From the NCBI RefSeq assembly GCF_001445655.1, contig NZ_LNBE01000002.1:496001-560000 (forward strand): DNA of 64,000 nt. Reading direction: 5' to 3'. The notes beneath the pieces are model-generated. The model saw only the letters and a program-made list of their open reading frames with translations, did not search any database and had not been told where the DNA came from. Positions 49,142-56,398 of the stretch are shown piece by piece. The DNA is from Streptomyces roseifaciens. Its GTDB lineage: Bacteria > Actinomycetota > Actinomycetes > Streptomycetales > Streptomycetaceae. The translations under genes and the position numbers were made by a program. How positions within the stretch are numbered: position 1 is the first letter of the stretch; every line of letters begins with the position of its first letter.

Positions 49142-49456
49142 CTACGCCCTCCCCTTGGTGACGACGAGGATCCGCTCGTAGTGCTTCATCTCCTCGATGT
49201 CGTCCACGAACGGGCGGATCTCGGCGAAGAACGGCCGGAAGTGCGGCCCTTCCCGGAACCCGTGTTCGTGGTCGTGCACGGACGTCCACTCGATCCGCAG
49301 GACGAACCGCTCCGGCTCCTCCACCCCGTGCGCGAGCTCGTAGCCCAGGCACTGCGGGGCCGCGTACAGGTGCTCGGCGGCGGCCGCGTACGCCTTCTCG
49401 AAGGCGGCGCGCCGCTCGGGATCGCCGATGCGGTAGCGGATGTACTCGACGGTCAC
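49142..49456 (-). CDS. Antibiotic biosynthesis monooxygenase-like (ABM fold) protein
   Basis: Length is 104 aa. The GTG at 49456 has AGGAGG upstream. The dimeric ferredoxin-like ABM pattern is visible: VEYIRYRIGDPERRAAFEKAY, CLGYELAHG, FVLRIEWTS and a C-terminal FAEIRPFVDDIEEMKHYE. Such small proteins oxidise quinol-like substrates without cofactor or act as degradation/detoxification enzymes. The closing MKHYERI segment is typical of putative quinol monooxygenases. It stands beside the M15-like gene on the same strand with a 26-bp gap and may share its transcript. A link to the PKS is possible but not supported. Confidence 0.8.
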   Translation of the reverse strand: MTVEYIRYRIGDPERRAAFEKAYAAAAEHLYAAPQCLGYELAHGVEEPERFVLRIEWTSVHDHEHGFREGPHFRPFFAEIRPFVDDIEEMKHYERILVVTKGRA

Positions 49457-49482
49457 GGGGCCTCCTCTTGCCGCGCCCTGCG

Positions 49483-50490
49483 TCAGCTGCCGAAGCCGAC
49501 GTGCACGTGGTCGTGGTGGGTGTCGTCGGAGAAGAACGGCCGCCCCGGGCTCCCGCCGGCCGGCAGGACCGGGCCCCCGACGTTGTACGAGCCGGTGGCA
49601 ACGGCGTCGCGCATGAACGCCTCGATCAGCGCGCGCGGCGTCGCCCGGTCGACCACCGCCCGGTCGTCGATCCGCCACACGTCGAACGCCCGGCCCGGCG
49701 GGTGGTCGCTGGGCCGGTCCGTGCCGAAGACGTTCAGGGGGTGGCCGGAGCGCACGACGCTGACGTCGAAGCGGTAGCGCTCCGCCAGCTTCAGCATCGA
49801 CCGGAGCACACCGGCGTGCACGCCCCCGTTGCGGATGTCGGCCTCGGCGGCCGAGGGCAGCCGGATCCGCCGCTCGGCCAGCACCCGGCGCGCCTCCTCG
49901 GGCAGCGAACCGGCGGCCGGGCCCGGGTCGGCGGGGTGCAGCCCGCCCACCGACCAGGGAGCCCCGGCCGTCGCACCCTGCGCGAGGCGTACGTCCACGG
50001 TCGTCCCGCCCGTGACCACGGGCCCGCCGCCCTCGCGCGTCCACTGCCGGCACAGCACCAGAATGCTCGCGGAGTCGGCCAGGATCCCGCCGTACTGGGC
50101 GTCGAGCACCTGAACGACGGCCTCGTCCGCCCCGGAGAGCAGCGGGCCGGCCTGCCCGGCGAGCCCGGGCGGCAGCCCGAGCGCCGCCACCCGCTCCCTC
50201 GCCTTCTCCGTGCCCCCGGCGCCGCGCCCCCAGGTGCCCAGGGCCTCGACCAGCCGGACGGCGCGCAGCTTCACGTCGGGCCGGATGTCGGAGGCGGCGG
50301 GGCGCCAGGCCGCGGGGCGGGGGAGCCCGGCGGCCGGTGACGGCGGGGCGCTGCCCATGGTGTTGCGCGGGGGCGCGGTCCCGCACCCGGACACGCCGAG
50401 GACGAGCCCCGCGGCTCCCGCGAGGACGGCCCGGCGGCCCGTCCCCACGGGGCTCGTGGCGGCGGCTGCGGGGCGCGGGTCGCAGGGCAT
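49483..50490 (-). CDS. Tat-exported lipoprotein with M15-like (DD-peptidase) domain
   Basis: Length is 335 aa. The ATG at 50490 with GGAGGAGG upstream gives a twin-arginine signal (TGRRAVLAGAAG, Arg19-Arg20) and a lipobox LGVSGC with Cys36 as lipidation site. The C-terminal half resembles the Hedgehog/DD-peptidase zinc fold: SDHPPGRAFDVWRI (His and Asp ligands) and HHDHVHVGFG (final His ligand). M15 enzymes cleave D-Ala-containing peptidoglycan peptides. The N-terminal half (about 60-190) is not recognised. A cell-wall role fits the nearby LCP gene. Substrate is unknown. Confidence 0.75.
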   Translation of the reverse strand: MPCDPRPAAAATSPVGTGRRAVLAGAAGLVLGVSGCGTAPPRNTMGSAPPSPAAGLPRPAAWRPAASDIRPDVKLRAVRLVEALGTWGRGAGGTEKARERVAALGLPPGLAGQAGPLLSGADEAVVQVLDAQYGGILADSASILVLCRQWTREGGGPVVTGGTTVDVRLAQGATAGAPWSVGGLHPADPGPAAGSLPEEARRVLAERRIRLPSAAEADIRNGGVHAGVLRSMLKLAERYRFDVSVVRSGHPLNVFGTDRPSDHPPGRAFDVWRIDDRAVVDRATPRALIEAFMRDAVATGSYNVGGPVLPAGGSPGRPFFSDDTHHDHVHVGFGS

Positions 50491-50749
50491 GCGCCGTTCC
50501 TCCTCCAGGCTGCGTCCGGCCGGGGCTGGCTCAAGTCTCGGGCCCGGCCGCGGGCGCCGCATCCGGCACTGCGCCACCCGGGAAATACGCTCCGGCAGGC
50601 CCGATTCACCGGCCCGGGAGCCGGGTCGCGGGGATCTTGCCCGCCCGCTCCGCCGTCGGCTACCGTCGATTGGTGCAAGGGGAAAGTATCTGAATGTGCG
50701 GCAGAAAAGACAGCATGGCGATAACCGGCTCCCGGCACAGGAGAGGCCT
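50491..50749. promoter_or_regulatory. 259-bp divergent region between M15-like gene and GT2 operon
   Basis: No gene is supported. The part nearest the glycosyltransferase is AT-richer (near 50670-50715) and probably holds the operon promoter. The ribosome binding site AGGAGAGG lies 4 nt before the ATG at 50750. I see no clear -35/-10 pair or operator. Confidence 0.5.
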
Positions 50750-51721
50750 ATGCCCGCCAGCCAGACCAGCACTCCGTCCCCCACGACACAGCTGATCAGC
50801 GTCGTTCTCCCCTGTTACAACGAAGAAGCGGTCCTCGGCCGCACCCACGACCGCATCGCCCGCGCCCTGCGCCCCGCGGAAGGCGTCCGCTACGAGGTCA
50901 TCTACGTGGACGACGGCAGCGCCGACGCCACCTGGAATCTCATCCGCACGTTCACCCGGGAGTCCCCGATGGTGCGCGCGGTCCGGTTCAGCCGGAATTT
51001 CGGCCACCAGGCGGCCTGCCTCGGCGGTCTCAAGGAGGCCCGGGGGGATGCGGTCGTCCTCCTCGACGCCGATCTGCAGGACCCTCCCGAAATCATCCCG
51101 GAAATGGTGGCGCGCTGGCGCCAGGGCTGGCGGGTGGTCTCCGCACGGCGCACCGCGAGACACGGCGAGAGCGCCTTCAAGAACTTATCGGCCTTCGCCT
51201 TCTACCGGCTCCTGGACAGGCTCTCCGACCATCCCGTGGCATTCGACACCGGGGACTTCCGGCTCCTCGACCGGGAAGTCGTGGACCTGCTCACCGGGCT
51301 GACGGAGCGGGAGCTCTTCCTGCGCGGCGCCGTCAGCTGGGCGGGATTTCCCGAGACCGCGATCGAATACCAGCGGGAGGCGCGGGCCGCCGGCGCCTCC
51401 AAATACACCCTGCCGAAAATGCTCGCCCTCTCCCGCAGCGCCTTCCTCGCCAGCGGATCCGCCCTCCCGCTGCGGATTCCCCTCTGTACGGGCGCGGCCT
51501 CGCTCGCCGGTGCGCTCGTCATGGCGCTGACCCGCCGGGGCCGTCCCAAGGCCCTGCCCCTCGCCCTGTTCGGCGCGCAGTCGCTGGCGGTCGGCGTCGT
51601 GGGGGAGTACCTGCACGCCGTCCTGCGGCAGGGGCAGGGCCGGCCCGCCTACGTGATCAGCGAACGGATACGGAGCACGATTCCCGGGGCCGTCCTCGCC
51701 TCGGTCGAGGAGGTCGCGTGA
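50750..51721 (+). CDS. Family 2 glycosyltransferase, polyprenol-phosphate type
   Basis: Length is 323 aa. AGGAGAGG four bases before the ATG fixes the start. The GT-A core is clear: SVVLPCYNEEAVL (about 16-28), YEVIYVDDGSADAT, FSRNFGHQAA and the metal-binding DADLQDPPEII. Two hydrophobic C-terminal helices (IPLCTGAASLAGALVMAL, LALFGAQSLAVGVVGEYL) are those of DPM1/GtrB/ArnC-like enzymes, which move a sugar from a nucleotide donor to a polyprenol phosphate at the inner membrane. Residue 146 (51185-51187) is a TTA leucine codon, so the operon's first gene should be bldA-dependent. The TGA overlaps the next ATG by one base. Donor and acceptor cannot be read from the sequence. Confidence 0.92.
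   Translation: MPASQTSTPSPTTQLISVVLPCYNEEAVLGRTHDRIARALRPAEGVRYEVIYVDDGSADATWNLIRTFTRESPMVRAVRFSRNFGHQAACLGGLKEARGDAVVLLDADLQDPPEIIPEMVARWRQGWRVVSARRTARHGESAFKNLSAFAFYRLLDRLSDHPVAFDTGDFRLLDREVVDLLTGLTERELFLRGAVSWAGFPETAIEYQREARAAGASKYTLPKMLALSRSAFLASGSALPLRIPLCTGAASLAGALVMALTRRGRPKALPLALFGAQSLAVGVVGEYLHAVLRQGQGRPAYVISERIRSTIPGAVLASVEEVA
51185..51187 (+). other. TTA leucine codon (bldA-dependent) in the glycosyltransferase
   Basis: In Phe-Lys-Asn-Leu-Ser-Ala the Leu codon is TTA. As the first gene of an overlapping operon, it can impose bldA control on all six genes through translational coupling. Confidence 0.95.
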
Positions 51722-53094
51722 TGCACACGGACGTCATCGTCGTCGGTGCCGGATTCACCGGCCTGTCCGCCGCCCTGGAGCTCGCGGAGCTCGGCCACTC
51801 CGTACAGCTCCTCGAACGCGACCCCGACATCGGCGGCCTCGCGGGAACCTTCGCGGTCGGCGAGCGCCGCCTCGAACGCTTCTACCACCACTGGTTCGCC
51901 TCCGACGAGGAAATGCTCCGGCTCTGCGCCCGGCTCGGCATATCCGACCTGATGGAACCCCACCTGACGCGCACCGGCATGTATTACGCCAACTCCGTCT
52001 ACCGCCTGTCCAAACCGCTCGACCTGCTGCGCTTCGCCCCCCTGCCCCTCGTCGACCGGCTCCGGCTCGGCCTGCTGACCGTGCGCGCCCAGCGCGTGCG
52101 GGACTGGCGCCTGCTGGAGCACCGCACCGCCGAGGAGTGGCTCATCTCCCTCGGCGGCCGCCGGGTCTACGACGTCGTCTGGCGGCCCCTGCTGGAGGGG
52201 AAGTTCGGCGACCACGCCGCGGAGGTCGGCGCCACCTGGATGTGGACCAAGCTGCACCTGCGCGGCGGCAGCCGCACCCGCTCCGGCAGCGAGACCCTCT
52301 ACTACCTGCGCGGCGGCAGCGACGTCCTGCTCACCGCACTGCGCAAACGCCTCGCCGACCACGGCGTCGACATCCGCACCGACACCGCGGTGCAGGGCGT
52401 CGTCACCGACGGGCGCCGGGTCACCGGCGTGCGCACCGGGGACGGGGAGTTCCACCCCGCCCGCCGGGTCCTGCTCACCGTCGCCCCCGAGCTCGCCGCC
52501 GGGATGCTGGAGGAGCAGAGCGACACCCACCCCTCCGTGCCGCCGCTCCTCCGGCAGCTCCGCAGGATCCGCTACCTGGCCAACATCTGCCTGGTCCTGG
52601 AGAACAACCGCCCCCTCTCCGACACCTACTGGCTCAACGTCAACGACCCGTCCTTCCCCTACGTCGGAGTGATCGAGCACACCAATATGGACGATCCGGC
52701 CCGCTACGGCGGCCGGCACATCGTCTACCTCTCCAAGTACCTCCCGGCCGACGCCGAGCTGTACCGGATGGACGACGAGCAGGTGTTCGAGCACAGCCTG
52801 CCGTACCTGCGGCGGATGTTCCCCGGCTTCGACCGGAGCTGGGTCGACGCCCACCACGTGTGGCGCGCCGACCACGCCCAGCCCGTCATCACCCCCGGCT
52901 ACACCCGCGTCATGCCCCCGGTGCAGAGCCGCGTGACAGGCCTCTACCTCGCCGGAATGGCACAGGTCTTCCCCGAGGACCGCGGCACCAACTACGCCGT
53001 CCGGGACGGCCGCCGCGCCGGGCGCCTCATCGCCGACCGGCTGCGCACCGAGCCCGGCGACCGGCACGCCTTCCCCGAGGACACCCACGCCTGA
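51721..53094 (+). CDS. FAD-dependent oxidoreductase, amine-oxidase/UGM/desaturase-like
   Basis: Length is 457 aa (ATG 51721; the GTG three bases earlier is an alternative). The N-terminal Rossmann fold binds FAD (VIVVGAGFTGLSAALELAE, Glu in LLERD), followed by GGLAGTF. A C-terminal FAD motif (LYLAGMAQVFPEDRGTNYAVRDGRRAGRLIA) completes the flavin site. Overall layout resembles NAD(P)/FAD-dependent proteins related to protoporphyrinogen oxidase, UDP-galactopyranose mutase and HpnE-like desaturases, which are often found beside family 2 glycosyltransferases in polysaccharide loci. The reaction is unknown; oxidation of an amine or a sugar/lipid intermediate is possible. Its stop codon lies inside the first copy of a 22-bp tandem repeat that continues to the next gene. 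Confidence 0.85.
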   Translation: MHTDVIVVGAGFTGLSAALELAELGHSVQLLERDPDIGGLAGTFAVGERRLERFYHHWFASDEEMLRLCARLGISDLMEPHLTRTGMYYANSVYRLSKPLDLLRFAPLPLVDRLRLGLLTVRAQRVRDWRLLEHRTAEEWLISLGGRRVYDVVWRPLLEGKFGDHAAEVGATWMWTKLHLRGGSRTRSGSETLYYLRGGSDVLLTALRKRLADHGVDIRTDTAVQGVVTDGRRVTGVRTGDGEFHPARRVLLTVAPELAAGMLEEQSDTHPSVPPLLRQLRRIRYLANICLVLENNRPLSDTYWLNVNDPSFPYVGVIEHTNMDDPARYGGRHIVYLSKYLPADAELYRMDDEQVFEHSLPYLRRMFPGFDRSWVDAHHVWRADHAQPVITPGYTRVMPPVQSRVTGLYLAGMAQVFPEDRGTNYAVRDGRRAGRLIADRLRTEPGDRHAFPEDTHA

Positions 53095-53140
53095 ACACGA
53101 GGACATCCATGCCTGAGCACGAGGACGCCCATGCCTGAAC
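53077..53140 (+). repeat. Three tandem 22-bp repeats across a gene junction
   Basis: Copies at 53077-53098, 53099-53120 and 53121-53140 (the last incomplete) share the GAGGAC...GCCTGA pattern. Copy 1 contains the FAD oxidoreductase stop, and copies 2 and 3 each contain an ATG preceded by GAGGA. The first ATG (53109) reads a nine-residue peptide that stops at 53138, inside the aminotransferase start. The repeats therefore duplicate the ribosome binding site and start codon. Confidence 0.9.
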
Positions 53141-54546
53141 TCATCTCGCTCGACCAGGCCGAACACCTCGGCATCGACCAGGTCCACGCCCTCTACGAGA
53201 AGTACGTCAGCCGCAGCCAGGTCTCGCTCATCGGCTCCTTCGGCTTCGGCCGCGACCTCGTCGACAGCGCCGAGGGGGCCTGGATCACCCTCCGCGACGG
53301 CCGGCGCATCCTCGACTTCACCGGCGGCATCGGCGTCCTCAACCACGGTCACAACCACCCGCGCATCCTCGCCGCCCGCGACCGCTTCCGGCAGCGGCGC
53401 CGCATGGAGGTCCACAAGAACTACTTCTCGCCCTACGTCGCCGCCCTCAGCCACAACCTGGCCGCACTGCTCCCCGGTGACCTCGACGTCTGCTACTTCC
53501 CCAACTCCGGTGCGGAAGCGGTCGAAGGCGCGGTGAAACTCGCGTACAAATACCACGGCGGGCGGCGCGGCACGGTCCTGCACACCGACATCGCCTTCCA
53601 CGGCAAACTGCTCGGCGCCGGCAGCCTCACCGCCTCGCCCGAGATCCACTTCGAATTCCCGCGGATCCCCGGGACCGACTCCTTCGCCTTCGGCGACCTC
53701 GCCTCCTTCGAGCTGGCCCTGGAACGGCACCGCGACGCCACGGGACGCAGCGACGTGTACGCCGTCGTCCTCGAACCCTTCAGCGCCTCCGCCCTCCGCG
53801 AGAGCCCGCCCGCATTCCTGCGCGAGGTCCGGCGGCTGTGCACCGAGCAGGACATCGTCCTGGTCTTCGACGAGGTGTACACCGGCTGGGGCAAGACCGG
53901 CGAGCTCTTCCACTTCATGCGCTGCCCGGGCCTCGTCCCCGACGTCCTCACCATGTCGAAGTCCTTCGGCGGCGGGAAATCCTCCATCTCCGGATACGTG
54001 GCCCGTGAACCCGTCTTCCGGAAGGCCTACGACAACCTCGGCGACGCCACCTTGCACAGCACCACCTACTACGGATTCGGCGAGGAGACCGCCACCGCAC
54101 TGGAAGCGGTCTCCGTGGCCGTCGAGGAGGACTTCCCCGGCCGCGCCCGCAAACTCGACCAGCTGCTGTCCGCCGGTCTCGCCCGCATCGCCGAGCGCCA
54201 CCCCCGCCTCGTGGCCTCCACCACCGGCCGCGGCGCCCTCCACGGCGTCTTCCTGCGGCCCGGCCCAGGTATCCCGGACCGCATCCGCACCGCGCTCCCC
54301 GCGGCCGCCCGCGACCCCCAGGCCGTCCCCAAGCTGCTCACCGCCGCCGTGATCGCCGCCCTGTACCGCGACCACGGGATCCTGACCTTCTTCGGCTCCA
54401 ACCGCGACATCGCCCTCGTCGTCTCGCCGCCCCTGGTCGCGGGCGAGGAGGAGACGACCGCCTTCCTGCACGCCCTGGACGCCGTGCTCGCCAAGGGCGC
54501 GGCCCGGCTGCTGGCCGCATTCCTCAAGGAGAAGGTGACCGGATGA
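53131..54546 (+). CDS. Class III PLP-dependent aminotransferase
   Basis: Length is 471 aa. The ATG at 53131 has GAGGA at 53121-53125. Fold-type I class III motifs: GGIGVLNHGHNHPRI (about 67-81), YFPNSGAEAVEGAVKLA (PLP phosphate region, about 123-139), LVFDEVYTGWGKTGE (Asp binding the pyridine N) and the catalytic Lys in TMSKSFGGGK (about 275). The family moves an amino group between an omega-amine or amino acid and an aldehyde or ketone. With the GMC oxidoreductase downstream, oxidation of an alcohol followed by amination is a plausible route (inference). The start lies in a tandem repeat that also provides a decoy ATG. The stop overlaps the next ATG (ATGA). Confidence 0.92.
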   Translation: MPELISLDQAEHLGIDQVHALYEKYVSRSQVSLIGSFGFGRDLVDSAEGAWITLRDGRRILDFTGGIGVLNHGHNHPRILAARDRFRQRRRMEVHKNYFSPYVAALSHNLAALLPGDLDVCYFPNSGAEAVEGAVKLAYKYHGGRRGTVLHTDIAFHGKLLGAGSLTASPEIHFEFPRIPGTDSFAFGDLASFELALERHRDATGRSDVYAVVLEPFSASALRESPPAFLREVRRLCTEQDIVLVFDEVYTGWGKTGELFHFMRCPGLVPDVLTMSKSFGGGKSSISGYVAREPVFRKAYDNLGDATLHSTTYYGFGEETATALEAVSVAVEEDFPGRARKLDQLLSAGLARIAERHPRLVASTTGRGALHGVFLRPGPGIPDRIRTALPAAARDPQAVPKLLTAAVIAALYRDHGILTFFGSNRDIALVVSPPLVAGEEETTAFLHALDAVLAKGAARLLAAFLKEKVTG

Positions 54547-54911
54547 TCCGCGGCGCACTGCGCGCGAGCGGCCTGCGCTCGTACTGGCTGCGGCAGTACG
54601 CCTGCCTGGGCGACCCCCGGGCCCGCACCGCCGCCGAGACCCACGTGACCGAGACCCTGAGCACCCTCCCGCTGCCCTACCGGGCCGGCTACGCCCTCGC
54701 CCTGCGCCTGCTGCCCGCGGCCTTCTTCGTCGTCACGGGGCGCGGGCTGCGGAGCGCCTCCGCCGCCGAGGGCCGCCGCGGCATGCAGCGGCTGGCCGCC
54801 CTGCCGGGCTTCGCGGACGTCGTGCGCTCCGGCACCGCGCTCGCCCTCCTCGGCGCGCTCGACGGCCGCCCCGCACAGCAGCCGACCGCACCCGCGGGGG
54901 CGAGCCGGTGA
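54543..54911 (+). CDS. Small protein of unknown function in oxidoreductase operon
   Basis: Length is 122 aa. It overlaps both neighbours by 4 bp (ATGA at 54543, GTGA at 54908), so it is surely translated with them. The sequence is basic and helical (ASGLRSYWLRQYACLGDPRAR) with one hydrophobic segment (YRAGYALALRLLPAAFFVVTG) and an Ala/Arg-rich second half (GMQRLAALPGFADVVRSGTAL). No catalytic motif is seen. Its place directly before a GMC oxidoreductase suggests a partner or small subunit, as in multi-subunit alcohol dehydrogenases, but I do not recognise the family. Confidence 0.75.
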   Translation: MIRGALRASGLRSYWLRQYACLGDPRARTAAETHVTETLSTLPLPYRAGYALALRLLPAAFFVVTGRGLRSASAAEGRRGMQRLAALPGFADVVRSGTALALLGALDGRPAQQPTAPAGASR

Positions 54912-56398
54912 GCCTCCGGTCCTCGCGCAAGGCGCACACCTGCGACAGCGACGTCCTCGTCGTGGGGTCCGGCGCCGGCGGCAGCGTCGTCGCGCGGGAG
55001 CTGGCGGCCGCCGGGCGGCAGGTGACCGTCCTCGAAGAGGGCCCGCGCGTCGGCACCGACCGCATCGCCGCCGCCACGCCCGCCGAGAACATGCGCCGCC
55101 TCTACCGCCAGGGCGGCCTGACCCCCGTCTTCGGCACGCCCACCCTCGCCTACGGCGAAGGCCGCTGCGTCGGCGGCACCACCGTCGTCAACGGCGGGCT
55201 GCTGTGGGACCCCCCGCCCGCCCTGCTCAACCGCTGGGCCGCGGAAGCCGGCATCGGCGGATACCGCGCCGCCGACCTCGCCGGGCACCTCGCGGCCGTC
55301 GCGCGCCGCCTCGGCGTCGCCGCCCAGCCGCACGGGGACGGCAACCGCGACTCCCGGCTGCTCGCGGCCGGCGCCGAGCGCCTCGGCTGGCGCTGGCAGC
55401 CCTCCCACCGCGCCGTGCGCGGCTGCCTCCACCGCAACCGCTGCACCACCGGCTGCCCCAGCGGCGCCAAGCAGAGCATGGCCGTCAGCTACCTCCCCGA
55501 GGCCGAGGCTCACGGCGCGCGCATCGTGCCCGGCACCCGCGTCCTGCGGATCCTGCACGAGGACGGCGAGGCCCGCGGCGTCCTCGCGGCCGGGCCCGGC
55601 GGCCGGACGCTCCTCCACCGCGCCCGCGAGGTCCTCCTCGCCGCGGGTCCCCTGCAGACGCCCGCGCTCCTGCAGCGCAGCCGCATCCACCGGGAGACGG
55701 CCGGGCGCGAGCTCTCCCTGCACGTCAACCTCCGGACCGTCGCCCGCTTCGACGAGCCCGTCGACGCCGACCGGGGCACCATCTTCACCGCACAGGTCCA
55801 CCACTTCGCCGACGACGGGGCGCTGATGATGCCGTCGAACGTCACCCCCGGCACGCTCGCCGCCACCCTCGCGAGCCGCCCCCCGCAGCTCCTCGACCGC
55901 CTCCTCGCCGCCTTCGGCCTGCTCGGTTCGTACACCACGCAGGTCCGGCTGCAGGGCAAGGCCCGGCTGCGGGCCGTGCCGAGGGGCGGGCTGCTCCTGC
56001 GGCACGGCATGACGTCCGCCGACCACAGCCGGCTGCGCGAGGCGTTCCGGCGCACGAGCGAGCTGCTCTTCGCCGCAGGGGCACGGGAGCTGATCCCGCC
56101 CGCGGCCGGAGCCCGCCCCCTGCACACCCCCGCGGAGGCGGAGGAGTTCTGCCGCCGCGTGCGCCCCGCCGACTGGGAACTGGTGTCCGTGCACGGCATG
56201 GCGTCCGCCCGCATGGGCCTGCCGGAACGCGGCGGCGTCTGCGACGAGCACGGCCGCCCCCACGGCTTCCGGCGGCTGAGGGTGTGCGACGCGAGCGTCC
56301 TGCCCGGCGTCACCGGCATCAGCCCGCAGGGCACCGTCATGGCGTTCGCCCACGAGATCGCCGAACGCTTCCTGGACGCCGGGGCGGGGTGCCCGTGA
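54908..56398 (+). CDS. GMC-family FAD-dependent oxidoreductase
   Basis: Length is 496 aa; GTG start overlapping the previous stop. FAD-binding motif SDVLVVGSGAGGSVVARELA (about 15-34), RCVGGTTVVNGGLLWDPP (GMC signature 1 region), a Cys-rich GCLHRNRCTTGCPSGAKQ stretch seen in bacterial choline/alcohol-type members, and the C-terminal GMC domain (HGMASARMG with a candidate catalytic His; VCDASVLPGVTGISPQGTVMAFA). The usual Asn of the NPQG motif is Ser here. The family oxidises primary or secondary alcohols to carbonyls. In this operon it could supply the carbonyl substrate of the aminotransferase (inference). The stop overlaps the MFS start (GTGA). Confidence 0.88.
   Translation: MSLRSSRKAHTCDSDVLVVGSGAGGSVVARELAAAGRQVTVLEEGPRVGTDRIAAATPAENMRRLYRQGGLTPVFGTPTLAYGEGRCVGGTTVVNGGLLWDPPPALLNRWAAEAGIGGYRAADLAGHLAAVARRLGVAAQPHGDGNRDSRLLAAGAERLGWRWQPSHRAVRGCLHRNRCTTGCPSGAKQSMAVSYLPEAEAHGARIVPGTRVLRILHEDGEARGVLAAGPGGRTLLHRAREVLLAAGPLQTPALLQRSRIHRETAGRELSLHVNLRTVARFDEPVDADRGTIFTAQVHHFADDGALMMPSNVTPGTLAATLASRPPQLLDRLLAAFGLLGSYTTQVRLQGKARLRAVPRGGLLLRHGMTSADHSRLREAFRRTSELLFAAGARELIPPAAGARPLHTPAEAEEFCRRVRPADWELVSVHGMASARMGLPERGGVCDEHGRPHGFRRLRVCDASVLPGVTGISPQGTVMAFAHEIAERFLDAGAGCP

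Noticed and set aside
53077..53140. CRISPR-like array
   Set aside because: The repeats are directly adjacent with no spacers, and no cas gene is present.
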